The position numbers were made by a program, and so were the translations under genes. The notes beneath the pieces were generated by a model, which saw only the letters and a list, made by a program, of their open reading frames with translations, did not search any database and had not been told where the DNA came from. This document shows, piece by piece, positions 25,756 through 34,672 of a stretch of 64,000 bases of DNA (position 1 is its first letter; every line of letters starts with the position of its first letter). The stretch is from the NCBI RefSeq assembly GCF_008180445.1, contig NZ_VTER01000011.1:62001-126000 (forward strand), written 5' to 3'. Origin of the DNA: Bacillus_AB infantis_B (GTDB lineage: Bacteria > Bacillota > Bacilli > Bacillales > Cytobacillaceae).

Positions 25756-27012
25756 ATGAGTTTGCTTGAGGATTTAAAATGGAGAGGCATTGTTTACCAG
25801 CAGACAGATGAAGAGGGAACAGAAGAGCTGCTGAAAAAAGAGAAGATTTCGCTATACTGCGGGATTGACCCGACGGCTGACAGCATGCATATCGGCCATC
25901 TGCTGCCGTTTTTGACATTGCGCCGTTTTCAGAATGAAGGCCACAGGCCGATTGTGCTTGTCGGCGGTGCCACAGGACTTATTGGAGATCCAAGCGGAAA
26001 GAGCGAGGAGCGCAAACTGCAGACGCTGGAAGCCATCCAGCATAATGTCAGCAGCATCCAGCAGCAGCTGAAGAAAATCTTCAGCTTCGAGGGTGAGAAC
26101 GGTGCCCTTATGGTCAACAACTATGACTGGGCGGGCTCCATGGACATTGTTACATTCCTGAGGGATTATGGAAAGCATGTCGGTGTCAATTATATGCTCG
26201 CAAAGGATACTATTGCTTCACGTCTTGATACGGGTATTTCTTTTACGGAGTTTACTTATACCATCCTGCAGGCAATGGATTTCCTTCATCTTTATGAGAA
26301 GCATAACTGCAAAATGCAGATCGGCGGAAGTGACCAGTGGGGCAATATCACGACAGGGCTTGAGCTCATCCGCAAGATGATGCCTGAAGGTGCCAAAGGC
26401 TATGGTGTTACGATTCCGCTTGTAACAAAGGCAGATGGCACTAAATTCGGCAAAACGGAAAGCGGGGCAATCTGGCTGGATCCTGAAAAGACTTCTCCAT
26501 ATGAGTTCTATCAGTTCTGGATCAATACCGCTGATGCCGATGTCATCAAATACCTGAAGTACTTCACTTTCCTTTCAAAGGAAGAAATAGAGGCGCTTGA
26601 GAACTCGCTTGCTGAGGAAGCTCATCTCCGCAAAGCGCAAAAGGCGCTTGCAGAAGAGATGACAAAGCTGATCCATGGTGAAGCAGCGCTTGAACAGGCA
26701 ATCAAAATCTCTGCCGCCCTGTTCAGCGGTGATGTCAAAAACCTTACAGCATCAGAAATCACCCAAGGCTTCAAGGATGTGCCATCCTTTGAGCCGACAG
26801 GCGAAGAGAATGGCATCGTCGATTTGCTGACGGCTGCAAAGATTTCTCCATCCAAGCGGCAGGCCCGGGAAGATGTATCCAACGGAGCTGTCTATGTAAA
26901 TGGGGAAAGAATTACAGCAACAGACTATGAACTTACAGAAAAAGACCGTATTGAAGGCCAGTTCACAATCATCCGCCGCGGCAAAAAGAAATACTTCCTT
27001 ATCAGATATTAA
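25756..27012 (+). CDS. tyrS: tyrosyl-tRNA synthetase
   Basis: Class I synthetase attaching tyrosine to tRNA-Tyr. 418 residues: Rossmann domain with the HIGH-type motif DSMHIGHLLP near 46, GATGLIGDPSGK near 77, QIGGSDQWGN near 193, and the KMSKS-type loop TKFGKTES near 230; C-terminal S4-like RNA-binding domain (SPSKRQAREDVSNGAVYVNG) near 350-418. ATG at 25756 is preferred over 25753 because GGAGG (25744-25748) is 7 nt upstream. Controlled by the T-box. Confidence 0.97.
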   Translation: MSLLEDLKWRGIVYQQTDEEGTEELLKKEKISLYCGIDPTADSMHIGHLLPFLTLRRFQNEGHRPIVLVGGATGLIGDPSGKSEERKLQTLEAIQHNVSSIQQQLKKIFSFEGENGALMVNNYDWAGSMDIVTFLRDYGKHVGVNYMLAKDTIASRLDTGISFTEFTYTILQAMDFLHLYEKHNCKMQIGGSDQWGNITTGLELIRKMMPEGAKGYGVTIPLVTKADGTKFGKTESGAIWLDPEKTSPYEFYQFWINTADADVIKYLKYFTFLSKEEIEALENSLAEEAHLRKAQKALAEEMTKLIHGEAALEQAIKISAALFSGDVKNLTASEITQGFKDVPSFEPTGEENGIVDLLTAAKISPSKRQAREDVSNGAVYVNGERITATDYELTEKDRIEGQFTIIRRGKKKYFLIRY

Positions 27013-27016
27013 ACGG

Positions 27017-27057
27017 CAGAAAGGTCCGCTTCCAGCAGGAGGCGGACCTTTCTGTTT
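27017..27057 (+). terminator. terminator of tyrS
   Basis: CAGAAAGGTCCGC (27017-27029) pairs with GCGGACCTTTCTG (27042-27054), followed by TTT. Confidence 0.8.
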
Positions 27058-27069
27058 AGATGGCAAAAA

Positions 27070-27101
27070 GAAAACACCTGCCATAAGGCAGGTGCTTTCT
27101 T
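27070..27101 (-). terminator. terminator of rpsD
   Basis: CACCTGCC (27075-27082) with GGCAGGTG (27087-27094), 4-nt loop; the A-rich left flank is the U-tract when read on the minus strand. Confidence 0.8.
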
Positions 27102-27114
27102 GTGCTTTTCCCGA

Positions 27115-27717
27115 TTAACGAGAGTAGAATTCAACGATAAGAGCTTCGTTGATTTCAGCAGGAAGTTCAGAACGCTCAGGCATACGAGTGAATGAACCTT
27201 CCAATTTGTCAGCATCGAAAGTCAAGAAGTCAGGAACGAAGTTGTTTACTTCGATTGCTTCTTTAACGATGTCAAGACCGCGTGACTTTTCACGCAATGT
27301 GATCGTTTGACCAGGCTGAACGCGGTATGAAGGAATATCAACGCGTCCTCCGTCAACGATGATGTGGCCGTGGTTTACAAGCTGACGAGCTTGACGGCGA
27401 GTACGAGCTAAACCTAAACGGTAAACAACGTTGTCAAGACGTGATTCTAAAAGAACCATGAAGTTTTCACCGTGCTTACCAGCCATTTTGCCGGCCTTGT
27501 CGAATAGGTTGCGGAATTGACGCTCAGTAACTCCGTACATGTGGCGAAGTTTCTGTTTTTCCTGTAATTGTAAACCGTACTCAGAAATTTTTTTGCGCTG
27601 GTTTGGACCATGTTGTCCTGGAGCGTAAGGACGCTTTTCTAATTCTTTACCAGTTCCGCTTAGAGAAATTCCAAGACGGCGGGATAGTTTCCAGCTTGGA
27701 CCTGTATAACGAGCCAT
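27115..27717 (-). CDS. rpsD: 30S ribosomal protein S4
   Basis: Primary 16S rRNA-binding protein of the small subunit body and repressor of its own mRNA. 200 residues, standard length. Begins MARYTGPSWKLSRRLG and carries the S4 RNA-binding domain LDNVVYRLGLARTRRQARQL and the following HGHIIVDGGRVDIPSY. The sequence differs from its neighbours in favouring preferred codons, as expected for a highly expressed gene. Monocistronic, transcribed from a strong promoter through an autoregulatory leader. Confidence 0.98.
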   Translation of the reverse strand: MARYTGPSWKLSRRLGISLSGTGKELEKRPYAPGQHGPNQRKKISEYGLQLQEKQKLRHMYGVTERQFRNLFDKAGKMAGKHGENFMVLLESRLDNVVYRLGLARTRRQARQLVNHGHIIVDGGRVDIPSYRVQPGQTITLREKSRGLDIVKEAIEVNNFVPDFLTFDADKLEGSFTRMPERSELPAEINEALIVEFYSR

Positions 27718-27719
27718 GA

Positions 27720-27981
27720 ATGACTCCTCCTTGTGTTTTTATTTTGTTGTAAAATAAAAACAGATGCGTACGATCATTAAGCTCATTTTGTTTTCATGTA
27801 CCTTCGCCCTAGCAGCAGCGGGTTACACAGTACCCCTTCGAATAAAAGGCTAAAACGCCATGCTTACCGGCGTCTTGGGCTCAAACCCGTGCTTTCCGCC
27901 TCAAAAGAGATGGGAAGCGGTGCCTTATTGAGGAACAAAATGATCACCTAAAGTGTCACATTTGCTGCGATATTTTACACA
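27720..27981 (-). promoter_or_regulatory. S4 autoregulatory leader RNA of rpsD
   Basis: The 260-nt leader, read on the minus strand, contains the conserved GGGTACTGTGTAACCCG, CTGCTGCTAGGGCGAAGG and TACATGAAAAC blocks typical of Bacillus rpsD leaders, and an upstream GGG/CCC helix. S4 binds this pseudoknotted leader to block its own synthesis (established in B. subtilis). Confidence 0.85.
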
Positions 27982-27987
27982 AAGGAT

Positions 27988-28017
27988 ATTATATAATTTT
28001 TATAAAGTTTATGTCAA
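27988..28017 (-). promoter_or_regulatory. SigA promoter of rpsD
   Basis: On the minus strand TTGACA (28017-28012), an 18-nt spacer, TATAAT (27993-27988). Both hexamers are perfect consensus. Confidence 0.88.
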
Positions 28018-28143
28018 GGCATGTTTTGCTTTTCCTGGAATAATTGCTCCTGCCTCATCATTTTTATTATCTCATTATGCAGGCATAGAGGGCAATTTAC
28101 TGGAAAATATTTTTATCATATCATAACGGGGAGAATTTTCCTG

Positions 28144-28152
28144 TGGTATAAT
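28144..28152 (+). promoter_or_regulatory. extended -10 promoter of the 198-aa gene
   Basis: TGGTATAAT, an extended -10, is 30 nt upstream of the ATG; no clear -35. Confidence 0.5.
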
Positions 28153-28181
28153 AGTCTTAATTAATTCTAGTAAAAGTGTTG

Positions 28182-28778
28182 ATGAAATTGAGAGAAACGA
28201 AGAAGGAAAAACACGTCCGCCTTTTTCTGGCTTTGGCATTTGCTGGCGTGGCCCTTGCTGCCATGTACTTCCAGTATCTCAAGCCAGTAAGCGGGACGGG
28301 GAGCCCTCTTGCCCTGGTCATAAGGGAGGGCAATGCCGAAGACAACCCCCTGGTTGTTTTATATGATGAAAAAAAACAGGACCATGTGCTGGCCCTTTAT
28401 GAGGTAGAAAAAGACAATGATTTTAAGTTTCGCCTGATCAAGTCTGCGCTCCTGGAGAATGCCCCTGGGAAATTGGCGGCTGATCGTGACGGTGCCGGGT
28501 TTTGGGCTGTGTTGGATGGAGACTGGGTTTATCTGGATCGGGACCTGGAAGTGCGGGACCGTAAACCGGGCCTTCGGGGCACCATCACTTCGGATGGCGA
28601 ACCTTTTGAAGTAAGGAAGACTTCAAATCATACCGTTCTTGAAACGGAAGGCCAATATGAAGTAGCCTTCAATGAAGCTGGCAGGCCGGAGAGCGTCCAT
28701 GCCCTCACAGCCGATCATTCTTCATGGCTTATCATGCTTGATGGAGGATTGAGGATTGCCTCCGGCAGGACGATGTAA
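28182..28778 (+). CDS. hypothetical membrane-anchored protein, about 198 aa
   Basis: Not recognised. A basic N-terminus (KLRETKKEKHVR) leads into one membrane helix (about 14-34, LFLALAFAGVALAAMYF), so the rest is probably outside the membrane. The external part is about 160 residues of beta-strand-like sequence with repeated D/W turns (GAGFWAVLDGDWVYLDRDLEVRD), suggesting a small propeller- or sandwich-like fold. The start is uncertain: GTG 28176, TTG 28179 and ATG 28182 are adjacent and the ribosome site is weak. Followed by a small hairpin (GGCATT/AATGCC, 28782-28801) and the GGDEF gene. Confidence 0.7.
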   Translation: MKLRETKKEKHVRLFLALAFAGVALAAMYFQYLKPVSGTGSPLALVIREGNAEDNPLVVLYDEKKQDHVLALYEVEKDNDFKFRLIKSALLENAPGKLAADRDGAGFWAVLDGDWVYLDRDLEVRDRKPGLRGTITSDGEPFEVRKTSNHTVLETEGQYEVAFNEAGRPESVHALTADHSSWLIMLDGGLRIASGRTM

Positions 28779-28831
28779 AACGGCATTTATATGAGAATGC
28801 CTATATGAACTGGGTAAATAGGGTGATGAAT

Positions 28832-30634
28832 ATGGAAATGCTCAAAAGCCAGAAAATATTGTGCCTGAAAAGCCGCTTTTTTGACCTGATTGATACAGAT
28901 GACGGATTTATTCAGTCTGATTCTTTAATTGTGCAAATGCTTGAAGCGGTCAAAGAGTTTGCTGAAGCCTCCGAAGCCTGTTATCGGGATTCCGGAGGCA
29001 CCGTCAGAAGTACAGATTCCTCAGCTGTGAGATATGGGCAGGATGGACAGCCGGCTGGGAAAGCGGGCCTCAGGGATTCCGCGTGCTGCCGGATTCCGCT
29101 TTCTGCCAGGTCAATGGATCTGGGACACCTTGAGCTGAACGGGCTGCCGGAACCCTTGAATGAAGGAAGCATCAGGGAGCTCGGGGCTGCCTGTGCCGCC
29201 TTTATTATGAAGGCCAGGGAACTCGGGGGGATCTCAGCAAGGGAAAAGCGCTACAAGCAGCTTTTTCGCGTTACAGAGCAGTTTCATTCCTCAATGGATA
29301 TGGATGCTGTCCTCGGAGAGATCATTAAAACCCTTCAGGAAGTATATCCTGACTTTACCTATTATTTAATGCTGTCTCATGACAATAACAGCCATGGGGA
29401 TCTCCCTTTAAAAGATCTTAAATATGACAGTCAGAATATTGCGGCCATGCAGGCATATGTCACAGGCGCCATTCAATTTGAGGATTCGATTTCGGAGAAG
29501 AGGTCTGTCCTTTATGCCCCTCTAAAAGGAAAGCAGGGTGTGTATGGCGTGCTCCAGGTCATTGCACCGAATGCACTGGTCTTTCCTGAAAGCGAAGTCG
29601 AATTCATTTCCATCCTCGCCAATACGGCAGGCGGTGCACTTGAGAACGCCCAGCTGTATCACCAGTCGAAGAGGCTGATTGCCGACCTCCAGCTAATAAA
29701 TGAGACTTCGCACCAGCTTAATTCCAATCTTAGGCTGACGGAAACAATGACCTATATGGCTGAACAAATCATCAAGTCCTTTGATGCGGAAGAGGCAGGC
29801 TTTGTCCTTTTATCTGAAGAATCCGAACAGGTCAGCATTCTAAAAGGAAGCACTTCTTTCTTCCGTACAAGGGAATCCGGCATCTATATAAAATATATTA
29901 AAGAAAAGATCAGGCAGGATAAGGACAGCCTGTTCATTGGCGAGCTTGACCTCCAGAATGATGCCCTGGCCGAGCAGTTCAAATCTGTCATGGCGGTCCC
30001 AATGTCCCAGTCTGGTGTACTGAAAGGATTTGCCCTTATCCTGCACCGGGATCCTTATCATTTTTCATTTGAGACATTTAAGCTTCTTCAGTCCCTGATC
30101 CACCATTCCACTTTGGCGCTTACAAATTCAATGCTGAGAGAGGAGCTTGAAAAGATGGTCGTCACTGACCACCTGACCAGGCTTTATTCCCGGAATTATC
30201 TGGATGAAAGGATACATCAGTCCTTAAGGGAGGATGCTGAAGGTGCTTTTATCCTGGTTGATATAGATAATTTTAAATCTGTCAATGATACATACGGCCA
30301 TCAGGTCGGTGATGAAGTCATTGTCCAGGTGGCCGGGATTATTGTGAACAGCATCCGCAGCACCGATGTTGCCGCCAGATGGGGAGGAGAAGAGCTTGCC
30401 GTTTATCTGCCTTCTATTTCCCTGGAAACGGGCGTTGCAATTGCAGAACGGATCGTCAGGAAGGTCTCTGAGAGTACGAATCCCGTTGTTACCATTTCCT
30501 GCGGGGTGTCCCACTGGAATGTGGAAAGGGAGGATTCATATTCGCGCCTGTTCAAGCGGGCTGATAAAGCTTTGTATACAGCAAAAGAATCCGGAAAAAA
30601 CCAGGTTGTGGTCCAAGGATTCAGCATTTCTTAA
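28832..30634 (+). CDS. ytrP: GAF-GGDEF protein, putative diguanylate cyclase (YtrP-like)
   Basis: Predicted to make c-di-GMP. About 600 residues: poorly conserved N-terminus, two GAF-like sensor domains (about 140-285 and 300-430), a short helical linker (NSMLREELEKMVVTDHLTRLYSRNYL) and a GGDEF domain (about 440-598). The active-site loop is GGEEL near 519, a permitted variant of GGDEF, and an RxxD inhibitory site (RSTD) lies exactly 5 residues before it, so product inhibition is likely. No membrane helix. ATG at 28832 is chosen because AGGGTG lies 6 nt upstream; the frame opens at 28805. Position next to rpsD matches B. subtilis ytrP. Confidence 0.85.
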   Translation: MEMLKSQKILCLKSRFFDLIDTDDGFIQSDSLIVQMLEAVKEFAEASEACYRDSGGTVRSTDSSAVRYGQDGQPAGKAGLRDSACCRIPLSARSMDLGHLELNGLPEPLNEGSIRELGAACAAFIMKARELGGISAREKRYKQLFRVTEQFHSSMDMDAVLGEIIKTLQEVYPDFTYYLMLSHDNNSHGDLPLKDLKYDSQNIAAMQAYVTGAIQFEDSISEKRSVLYAPLKGKQGVYGVLQVIAPNALVFPESEVEFISILANTAGGALENAQLYHQSKRLIADLQLINETSHQLNSNLRLTETMTYMAEQIIKSFDAEEAGFVLLSEESEQVSILKGSTSFFRTRESGIYIKYIKEKIRQDKDSLFIGELDLQNDALAEQFKSVMAVPMSQSGVLKGFALILHRDPYHFSFETFKLLQSLIHHSTLALTNSMLREELEKMVVTDHLTRLYSRNYLDERIHQSLREDAEGAFILVDIDNFKSVNDTYGHQVGDEVIVQVAGIIVNSIRSTDVAARWGGEELAVYLPSISLETGVAIAERIVRKVSESTNPVVTISCGVSHWNVEREDSYSRLFKRADKALYTAKESGKNQVVVQGFSIS

Positions 30635-30664
30635 AGACAGGCCAGCCAAGCCTGTCTTTTTTCC
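30633..30664 (+). terminator. terminator of ytrP
   Basis: AAAGACAGGC (30633-30642) with GCCTGTCTTT (30650-30659), 7-nt loop, T-run to 30662. Confidence 0.88.
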
Positions 30665-30732
30665 TTTTCCTTTCAGCACTCAAATTGCTTTGCAAAATCT
30701 GAAAAATAACATATCCTGTAAATATAGAATAT

Positions 30733-30746
30733 TGTAAACGCTTTCA
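30733..30746. promoter_or_regulatory. perfect cre site before megL
   Basis: TGTAAACGCTTTCA matches TGWAANCGNTNWCA at every position. It ends 18 nt before the megL ATG and just before the ribosome site, so CcpA would repress by blocking initiation or early elongation. Confidence 0.85.
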
Positions 30747-30764
30747 ATCAAGGGGGGATATACA

Positions 30765-31952
30765 ATGGAGAAAAAGAATATGCGGTTCGAGACAAAAGTG
30801 ATTCATGAAGGATATGATGCCCGTGAGTTTAAAGGGAGTCTGGCACCGCCGATTTTTCAAACCTCCACGTTCGTGTTCGATCATGCAGAACAGGGAGAAC
30901 GGAGGTTTTCTGGAGAGGAAGAAGGATATATCTATTCACGGCTCGGCAATCCGACTGTTTCTGTCCTTGAAGAAAGGATGGCTGCTCTCGAGCAGGCTGA
31001 GGCTGCATTGGCCTTCAGCTCGGGGATGGCAGCTGTCTCAGCGGTGCTGGTTGCCCTGACAAAGGCGGGGGATCATATATTATGCTCACAGGGAGTTTAT
31101 GGGTGTACCTTTGGCCTTCTTCAGCTGATGAAAGAGAAATACAATATCAATCATGATTTTTCTTTGATGGAATCAAAGGAGCAGCTGCTGGAGGCAATCA
31201 GGCCGGAGACTGCCTGTCTTTATATTGAAACGCCAATCAATCCGACTATGAAACTCGTCGATTTGAAAGTGGCCGTGGAGGCTGCCAGGGAAAAGGGGAT
31301 CCCGGTTATAGTGGATAATACCTTCTGCTCGCCGTATCTGCAAAATCCGCTGACATTGGGCTGCGACATTGTCATCCACAGTGCAACTAAATATATATGC
31401 GGGCATGGAGATGTGATCGCCGGAATTGCGGCGGGCAGGAAAGAGCTGATGGATGAAATCTCTTTTACAACCCAAAAGGATATCGGTGGTGTTATTTCCC
31501 CATTTGATGCCTGGCTTCTTTTGAGGGGGCTGAAGACTTTGCCGGTAAGGATGGATCGCCACACCAGCAACGCGGAAAAGCTGGCCGCATATTTAAAGGG
31601 CCACCCAAAAGTAACGGACGTTTATTATCCTGGCGATCCGGAGCATAAAGATTATCCTGTCATGCAAAAGCAAATGAAAAGCGGAGGCGGGATCCTTTCT
31701 TTTTCAATTACAGGTACGAAGGAGACAGCCCAGAAATTCATGAATCAGCTTCAATTCATAAAAATTGCTGTAAGCCTGGGAGATGCGGAAACCCTTATCC
31801 AGCATCCTGCTACCATGACACACTCGGTGATCCCGCAGGAAACGAGGGAGAGAATGGGGATAACGGACACCATGCTCAGGCTGTCTGCCGGCCTTGAAGC
31901 ATGGGAAGATATCCGGGATGACTTGGAGCAGGCATTTTCTTCAATAGAATAA
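30765..31952 (+). CDS. megL: methionine gamma-lyase
   Basis: PLP-dependent Cys/Met metabolism enzyme cleaving methionine to methanethiol, 2-oxobutyrate and ammonia. 395 residues. SGMAA near 86, the PLP-binding lysine in HSATKYICGHGD near 210, and VYGCTFGLL near 114, whose cysteine after Tyr-Gly is the residue that marks methionine gamma-lyases against cystathionine lyases and synthases (known from the Pseudomonas enzyme). A-G6 is 7 nt before ATG. The following osmC-family gene may be cotranscribed. Cystathionine gamma-lyase activity cannot be excluded. Confidence 0.85.
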   Translation: MEKKNMRFETKVIHEGYDAREFKGSLAPPIFQTSTFVFDHAEQGERRFSGEEEGYIYSRLGNPTVSVLEERMAALEQAEAALAFSSGMAAVSAVLVALTKAGDHILCSQGVYGCTFGLLQLMKEKYNINHDFSLMESKEQLLEAIRPETACLYIETPINPTMKLVDLKVAVEAAREKGIPVIVDNTFCSPYLQNPLTLGCDIVIHSATKYICGHGDVIAGIAAGRKELMDEISFTTQKDIGGVISPFDAWLLLRGLKTLPVRMDRHTSNAEKLAAYLKGHPKVTDVYYPGDPEHKDYPVMQKQMKSGGGILSFSITGTKETAQKFMNQLQFIKIAVSLGDAETLIQHPATMTHSVIPQETRERMGITDTMLRLSAGLEAWEDIRDDLEQAFSSIE

Positions 31953-32053
31953 GAATGGAGCGTTACAGAGCAGCGGCAAAAATAATTGAATGCCCCCGAC
32001 CTCCTGCCGGAAGAATATAAAAAGAAAGATTTTTTACAATAGGAGGATATATC

Positions 32054-32479
32054 ATGGATATGACGGTAACATGGACTGGAAACATGGCGTTTGCGGGGGC
32101 TGCACCTTCCGGCCATAAAATTGTGATGGATGCATCCGGGGAAGCCGGGGGAGAGAATGCCGGGGCAAGGCCGACAGAGCTGCTGCTGAGTGCTGCGGCA
32201 GGCTGCACCGGAATTGATATTATATCCATCCTGAAAAAGATGCGGCTAGAGCCAGTTTCCTTCCATATGGACATTAAAGGCACAAGGGCTGAAGAGCATC
32301 CGAAAAGGTTCACCGATATCCACATCCACTATGCCCTAGAGGGGGAGCTTCCGGAAGATAAAGTGGTCAGGGCCATCGAGCTTTCAAAGGATAAATACTG
32401 CTCTGTCTCAAAGTCTTTAAATGCAGGTATCACGGTAAGCTACTCTATTAACGGATCTGCCGGCGGACAGAAGCTGTAA
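32054..32479 (+). CDS. OsmC-family peroxiredoxin-like protein
   Basis: OsmC/Ohr fold, thiol-dependent peroxide reduction. 141 residues with the two expected cysteines: AAAGCTGIDI near 55 and DKYCSVSKSL near 116, the second within the family signature. Closest to the YhfA-like subgroup rather than Ohr. AGGAGG lies 7 nt upstream. 100 nt after megL with no terminator between, so it may handle sulfur or peroxide by-products; this is inference. Confidence 0.88.
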   Translation: MDMTVTWTGNMAFAGAAPSGHKIVMDASGEAGGENAGARPTELLLSAAAGCTGIDIISILKKMRLEPVSFHMDIKGTRAEEHPKRFTDIHIHYALEGELPEDKVVRAIELSKDKYCSVSKSLNAGITVSYSINGSAGGQKL

Positions 32480-32483
32480 GAAA

Positions 32484-32539
32484 ACAGCAGAAAAAAAGCC
32501 TGATTCCAAAAGGAACAGGCTTTTTTTCTCTGCTGTTTT
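32484..32539. terminator. bidirectional terminator between osmC-like gene and ytsP
   Basis: AAAAAAAGCCTG-A-TTCC loop AAAA GGAA-CAGGCTTTTTTT, with an outer ACAGCAGA/TCTGCTGT stem around it. Confidence 0.88.
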
Positions 32540-33017
32540 ATAGATGTTTGACAAGTGTATCAACAAAGTCTTCGAGGCCCTGCTGGTCGATTTCGTCAAA
32601 ACGGTTCTTTTCAGGTGAATCAATATCAAGGACACCGAATACTTCTCCATCCTTTATGATGGGAACTACAATTTCTGATTGGGATGCTGCATCACAGGCG
32701 ATATGCCCCGGGAATGCATGGACATCCTCAATGCGCAATGTCTCGCGCTTCTGGGCAGAAGTGCCGCAGACGCCTTTTCCGAGCGGGATCCTCACACAGG
32801 CCGGGAGTCCCTGGAAAGGACCGAGTACCAGTTCCCCGCCCTCCATGGTATAAAAACCGGCCCAGTTAATGCGGTCAAGAAATTGATTCAGAAGTGCTGC
32901 TGCATTGCTCAGGTTTGCAATGCGGTTTGGTTCGCCCTCCAAAAGAGCATGGAGCTGTTTATTTAATAATGCGTAATTTTTTTTGCGGTCTTCGCTGTAT
33001 GTTTCGACTTTAAACAA
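32538..33017 (-). CDS. ytsP: YtsP, free methionine-R-sulfoxide reductase (GAF)
   Basis: GAF-fold enzyme reducing free L-methionine-R-sulfoxide. About 159 residues. The catalytic cysteine region GPFQGLPACVRIPLGKGVCG near 74-93 and HIACDAASQSEIVVPI near 108 carry the three conserved cysteines of fRMsr. TTG at 33017 is preferred because GGAGGG lies 7 nt upstream; GTG 33032 overlaps that site. Near megL, another methionine gene, but separately transcribed. Order ytrP-ytsP-refZ as in B. subtilis. Confidence 0.92.
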   Translation of the reverse strand: MFKVETYSEDRKKNYALLNKQLHALLEGEPNRIANLSNAAALLNQFLDRINWAGFYTMEGGELVLGPFQGLPACVRIPLGKGVCGTSAQKRETLRIEDVHAFPGHIACDAASQSEIVVPIIKDGEVFGVLDIDSPEKNRFDEIDQQGLEDFVDTLVKHL

Positions 33018-33248
33018 CGTGTTTCCCTCCACTATTCCGAGAATTATTATTCATTCTATCAAATCCGGGTGAAAAAGAGGAGACTTTGTCGATATTTTTT
33101 AAAAGGACAACCGGAAAATAAAAAGAATGTTTAATTAAGAAAGGCAATTGCACAGATATGCGAGGTTGATCACTTTCTGCTGTCCAGTCCCTGTATATCC
33201 ATTCATATAGCGTTGTGCCAATGGGAATTTAAGAAGCGAGGTAGGATG

Positions 33249-33878
33249 ATGAAAAAAAATTCGAAAGATGCCATTGTTGCTGCAGCGATTTCCCTTTTTA
33301 ATACAAACGGATTCACCGGCACATCCATACGTGATATAGCCGCGAAAGCCAAGGTGAATGCCGCCAATATCGCCTATTATTTTCACAATAAACATGGTCT
33401 GCTGGAACACTGTTTCACGGAATTCTTTGAGGGATATATTGCTGAAATAGAGAAGGGTTTTTCCTGCTTGCACCTGGGGGCAGCAGCTGCCCTGAAGATT
33501 ATTTCTGAAAATATCCTGATGTATCATAGCCGGAATATTCATCTGACCAGGTTTATCCTGAGGGAAGTTTCGCTTGATTCCCAGGTGGTGAGGGAAATCA
33601 TGTCAACCTATTTGATGAAGGAAAAATATTATCTGAATAAAGTATTTGAAATCGGGATGAGAGCGAAGGAATTCCGCTCTCAGCATCCCAGTTATTTGAT
33701 CATCCAGTTTAAAGGGCTATTGTCGATGCCATTTTTAAATATGCAGTATGTGTCAGAGGTGCTTCACGTTTTTCCAAACGAAAGATATTTCGCAGATAAA
33801 TACTTAATTGAAATCTATAATTGGATTGATGGAGCCGTCCTGGAGCATGCTGCAAGGGAAGTCGTCATGGCCAATTAG
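33249..33878 (+). CDS. refZ: RefZ, TetR-family regulator of FtsZ
   Basis: DNA-binding protein that in B. subtilis binds origin-proximal motifs and tunes Z-ring placement at the start of sporulation. About 209 residues: TetR helix-turn-helix at 8-52 (TSIRDIAAKAKVNAANIAYY), then an all-helical ligand/dimer domain. Of tandem ATGs at 33246 and 33249 the second has better spacing from GAGGT. Converges on hisJ; the two stop codons overlap by 3 nt (TTAG). Named yttP earlier. Confidence 0.9.
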   Translation: MKKNSKDAIVAAAISLFNTNGFTGTSIRDIAAKAKVNAANIAYYFHNKHGLLEHCFTEFFEGYIAEIEKGFSCLHLGAAAALKIISENILMYHSRNIHLTRFILREVSLDSQVVREIMSTYLMKEKYYLNKVFEIGMRAKEFRSQHPSYLIIQFKGLLSMPFLNMQYVSEVLHVFPNERYFADKYLIEIYNWIDGAVLEHAAREVVMAN

Positions 33879-34672
33879 CCTTCAATGGGGAAACTGCTGA
33901 AACCCTGTCCCATTTCTTTAGCCTGGTGTGCATCCGAACCATAGACGAGCTGAATGCCAAGGGACTTGGCCATCGAAGCTGCCCATTCCGGCGGATAAGG
34001 CTCCCGGCAGAGCGGTTTTGCGGTGCCGGCCCCGTTGCAGTCCAGTGCGTATCCGTGGAGTTTCATCAACTGAAGGATATCTGAAATCTCCTGTTTGTCT
34101 TCAAAGCCGGCAGGATATTTTTTTTGGAATTTATGGATCAGTGAAATATGGCCGATCCTCTTTGGCTTATATGGACCCAGGTCAGCGGATATCGACCTTC
34201 TGACCGTTTCGTAATATTTTCTATAAACAGCCTCTGTGGAGCCGTATCGGCTGATCATGGAACAGAAGACGTCCGGGCTGTAATCTGCACAGTCATATTG
34301 CCCGTCATAATACAAAAAGTGGACCGAAAGGATGCTGTCATCCAGAAGGTGCCCGACCTTTGAGAGGAAGCCGCCTGTTTCTTTTTCAAAACCCTCTAAA
34401 AAATCCACTTCAAGCCCTGCGTTGATCTTGATTTTATTTTTGTAGAGAGCTTTTACACGGCTGATTTCCTCGAAGTAGGCTTCAAGATCATCTGCCTGCA
34501 TGGCGCTGTCCCGTGCAGGTGCTGTGTCTGTGAACCCATCGGGGAGCGGGGCATGTTCAGTGAAGGTCAGTTCTGCAAAACCGAGCGAAAGGGCCCTGTC
34601 GATATACTCTTCAAAAGCATCCTTCGAACCATGGGGGCAAAAAGGTGTATGTATATGTCCATCCCTTAGCAT
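33875..34672 (-). CDS. hisJ: histidinol-phosphatase (PHP family)
   Basis: Dephosphorylates L-histidinol phosphate in histidine biosynthesis. About 265 residues with the PHP metal motifs: RDGHIHTPFCPHGS at 3-16, TFTEHAPLP near 38, LSVHFLYY near 113 and YGSDAHQAKEMG near 245. ATG at 34672 has GGAGCG about 7 nt upstream; the upstream ATG at 34687 contributes that site. Monocistronic, away from other his genes, as in B. subtilis. Confidence 0.93.
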   Translation of the reverse strand: MLRDGHIHTPFCPHGSKDAFEEYIDRALSLGFAELTFTEHAPLPDGFTDTAPARDSAMQADDLEAYFEEISRVKALYKNKIKINAGLEVDFLEGFEKETGGFLSKVGHLLDDSILSVHFLYYDGQYDCADYSPDVFCSMISRYGSTEAVYRKYYETVRRSISADLGPYKPKRIGHISLIHKFQKKYPAGFEDKQEISDILQLMKLHGYALDCNGAGTAKPLCREPYPPEWAASMAKSLGIQLVYGSDAHQAKEMGQGFSSFPIEG

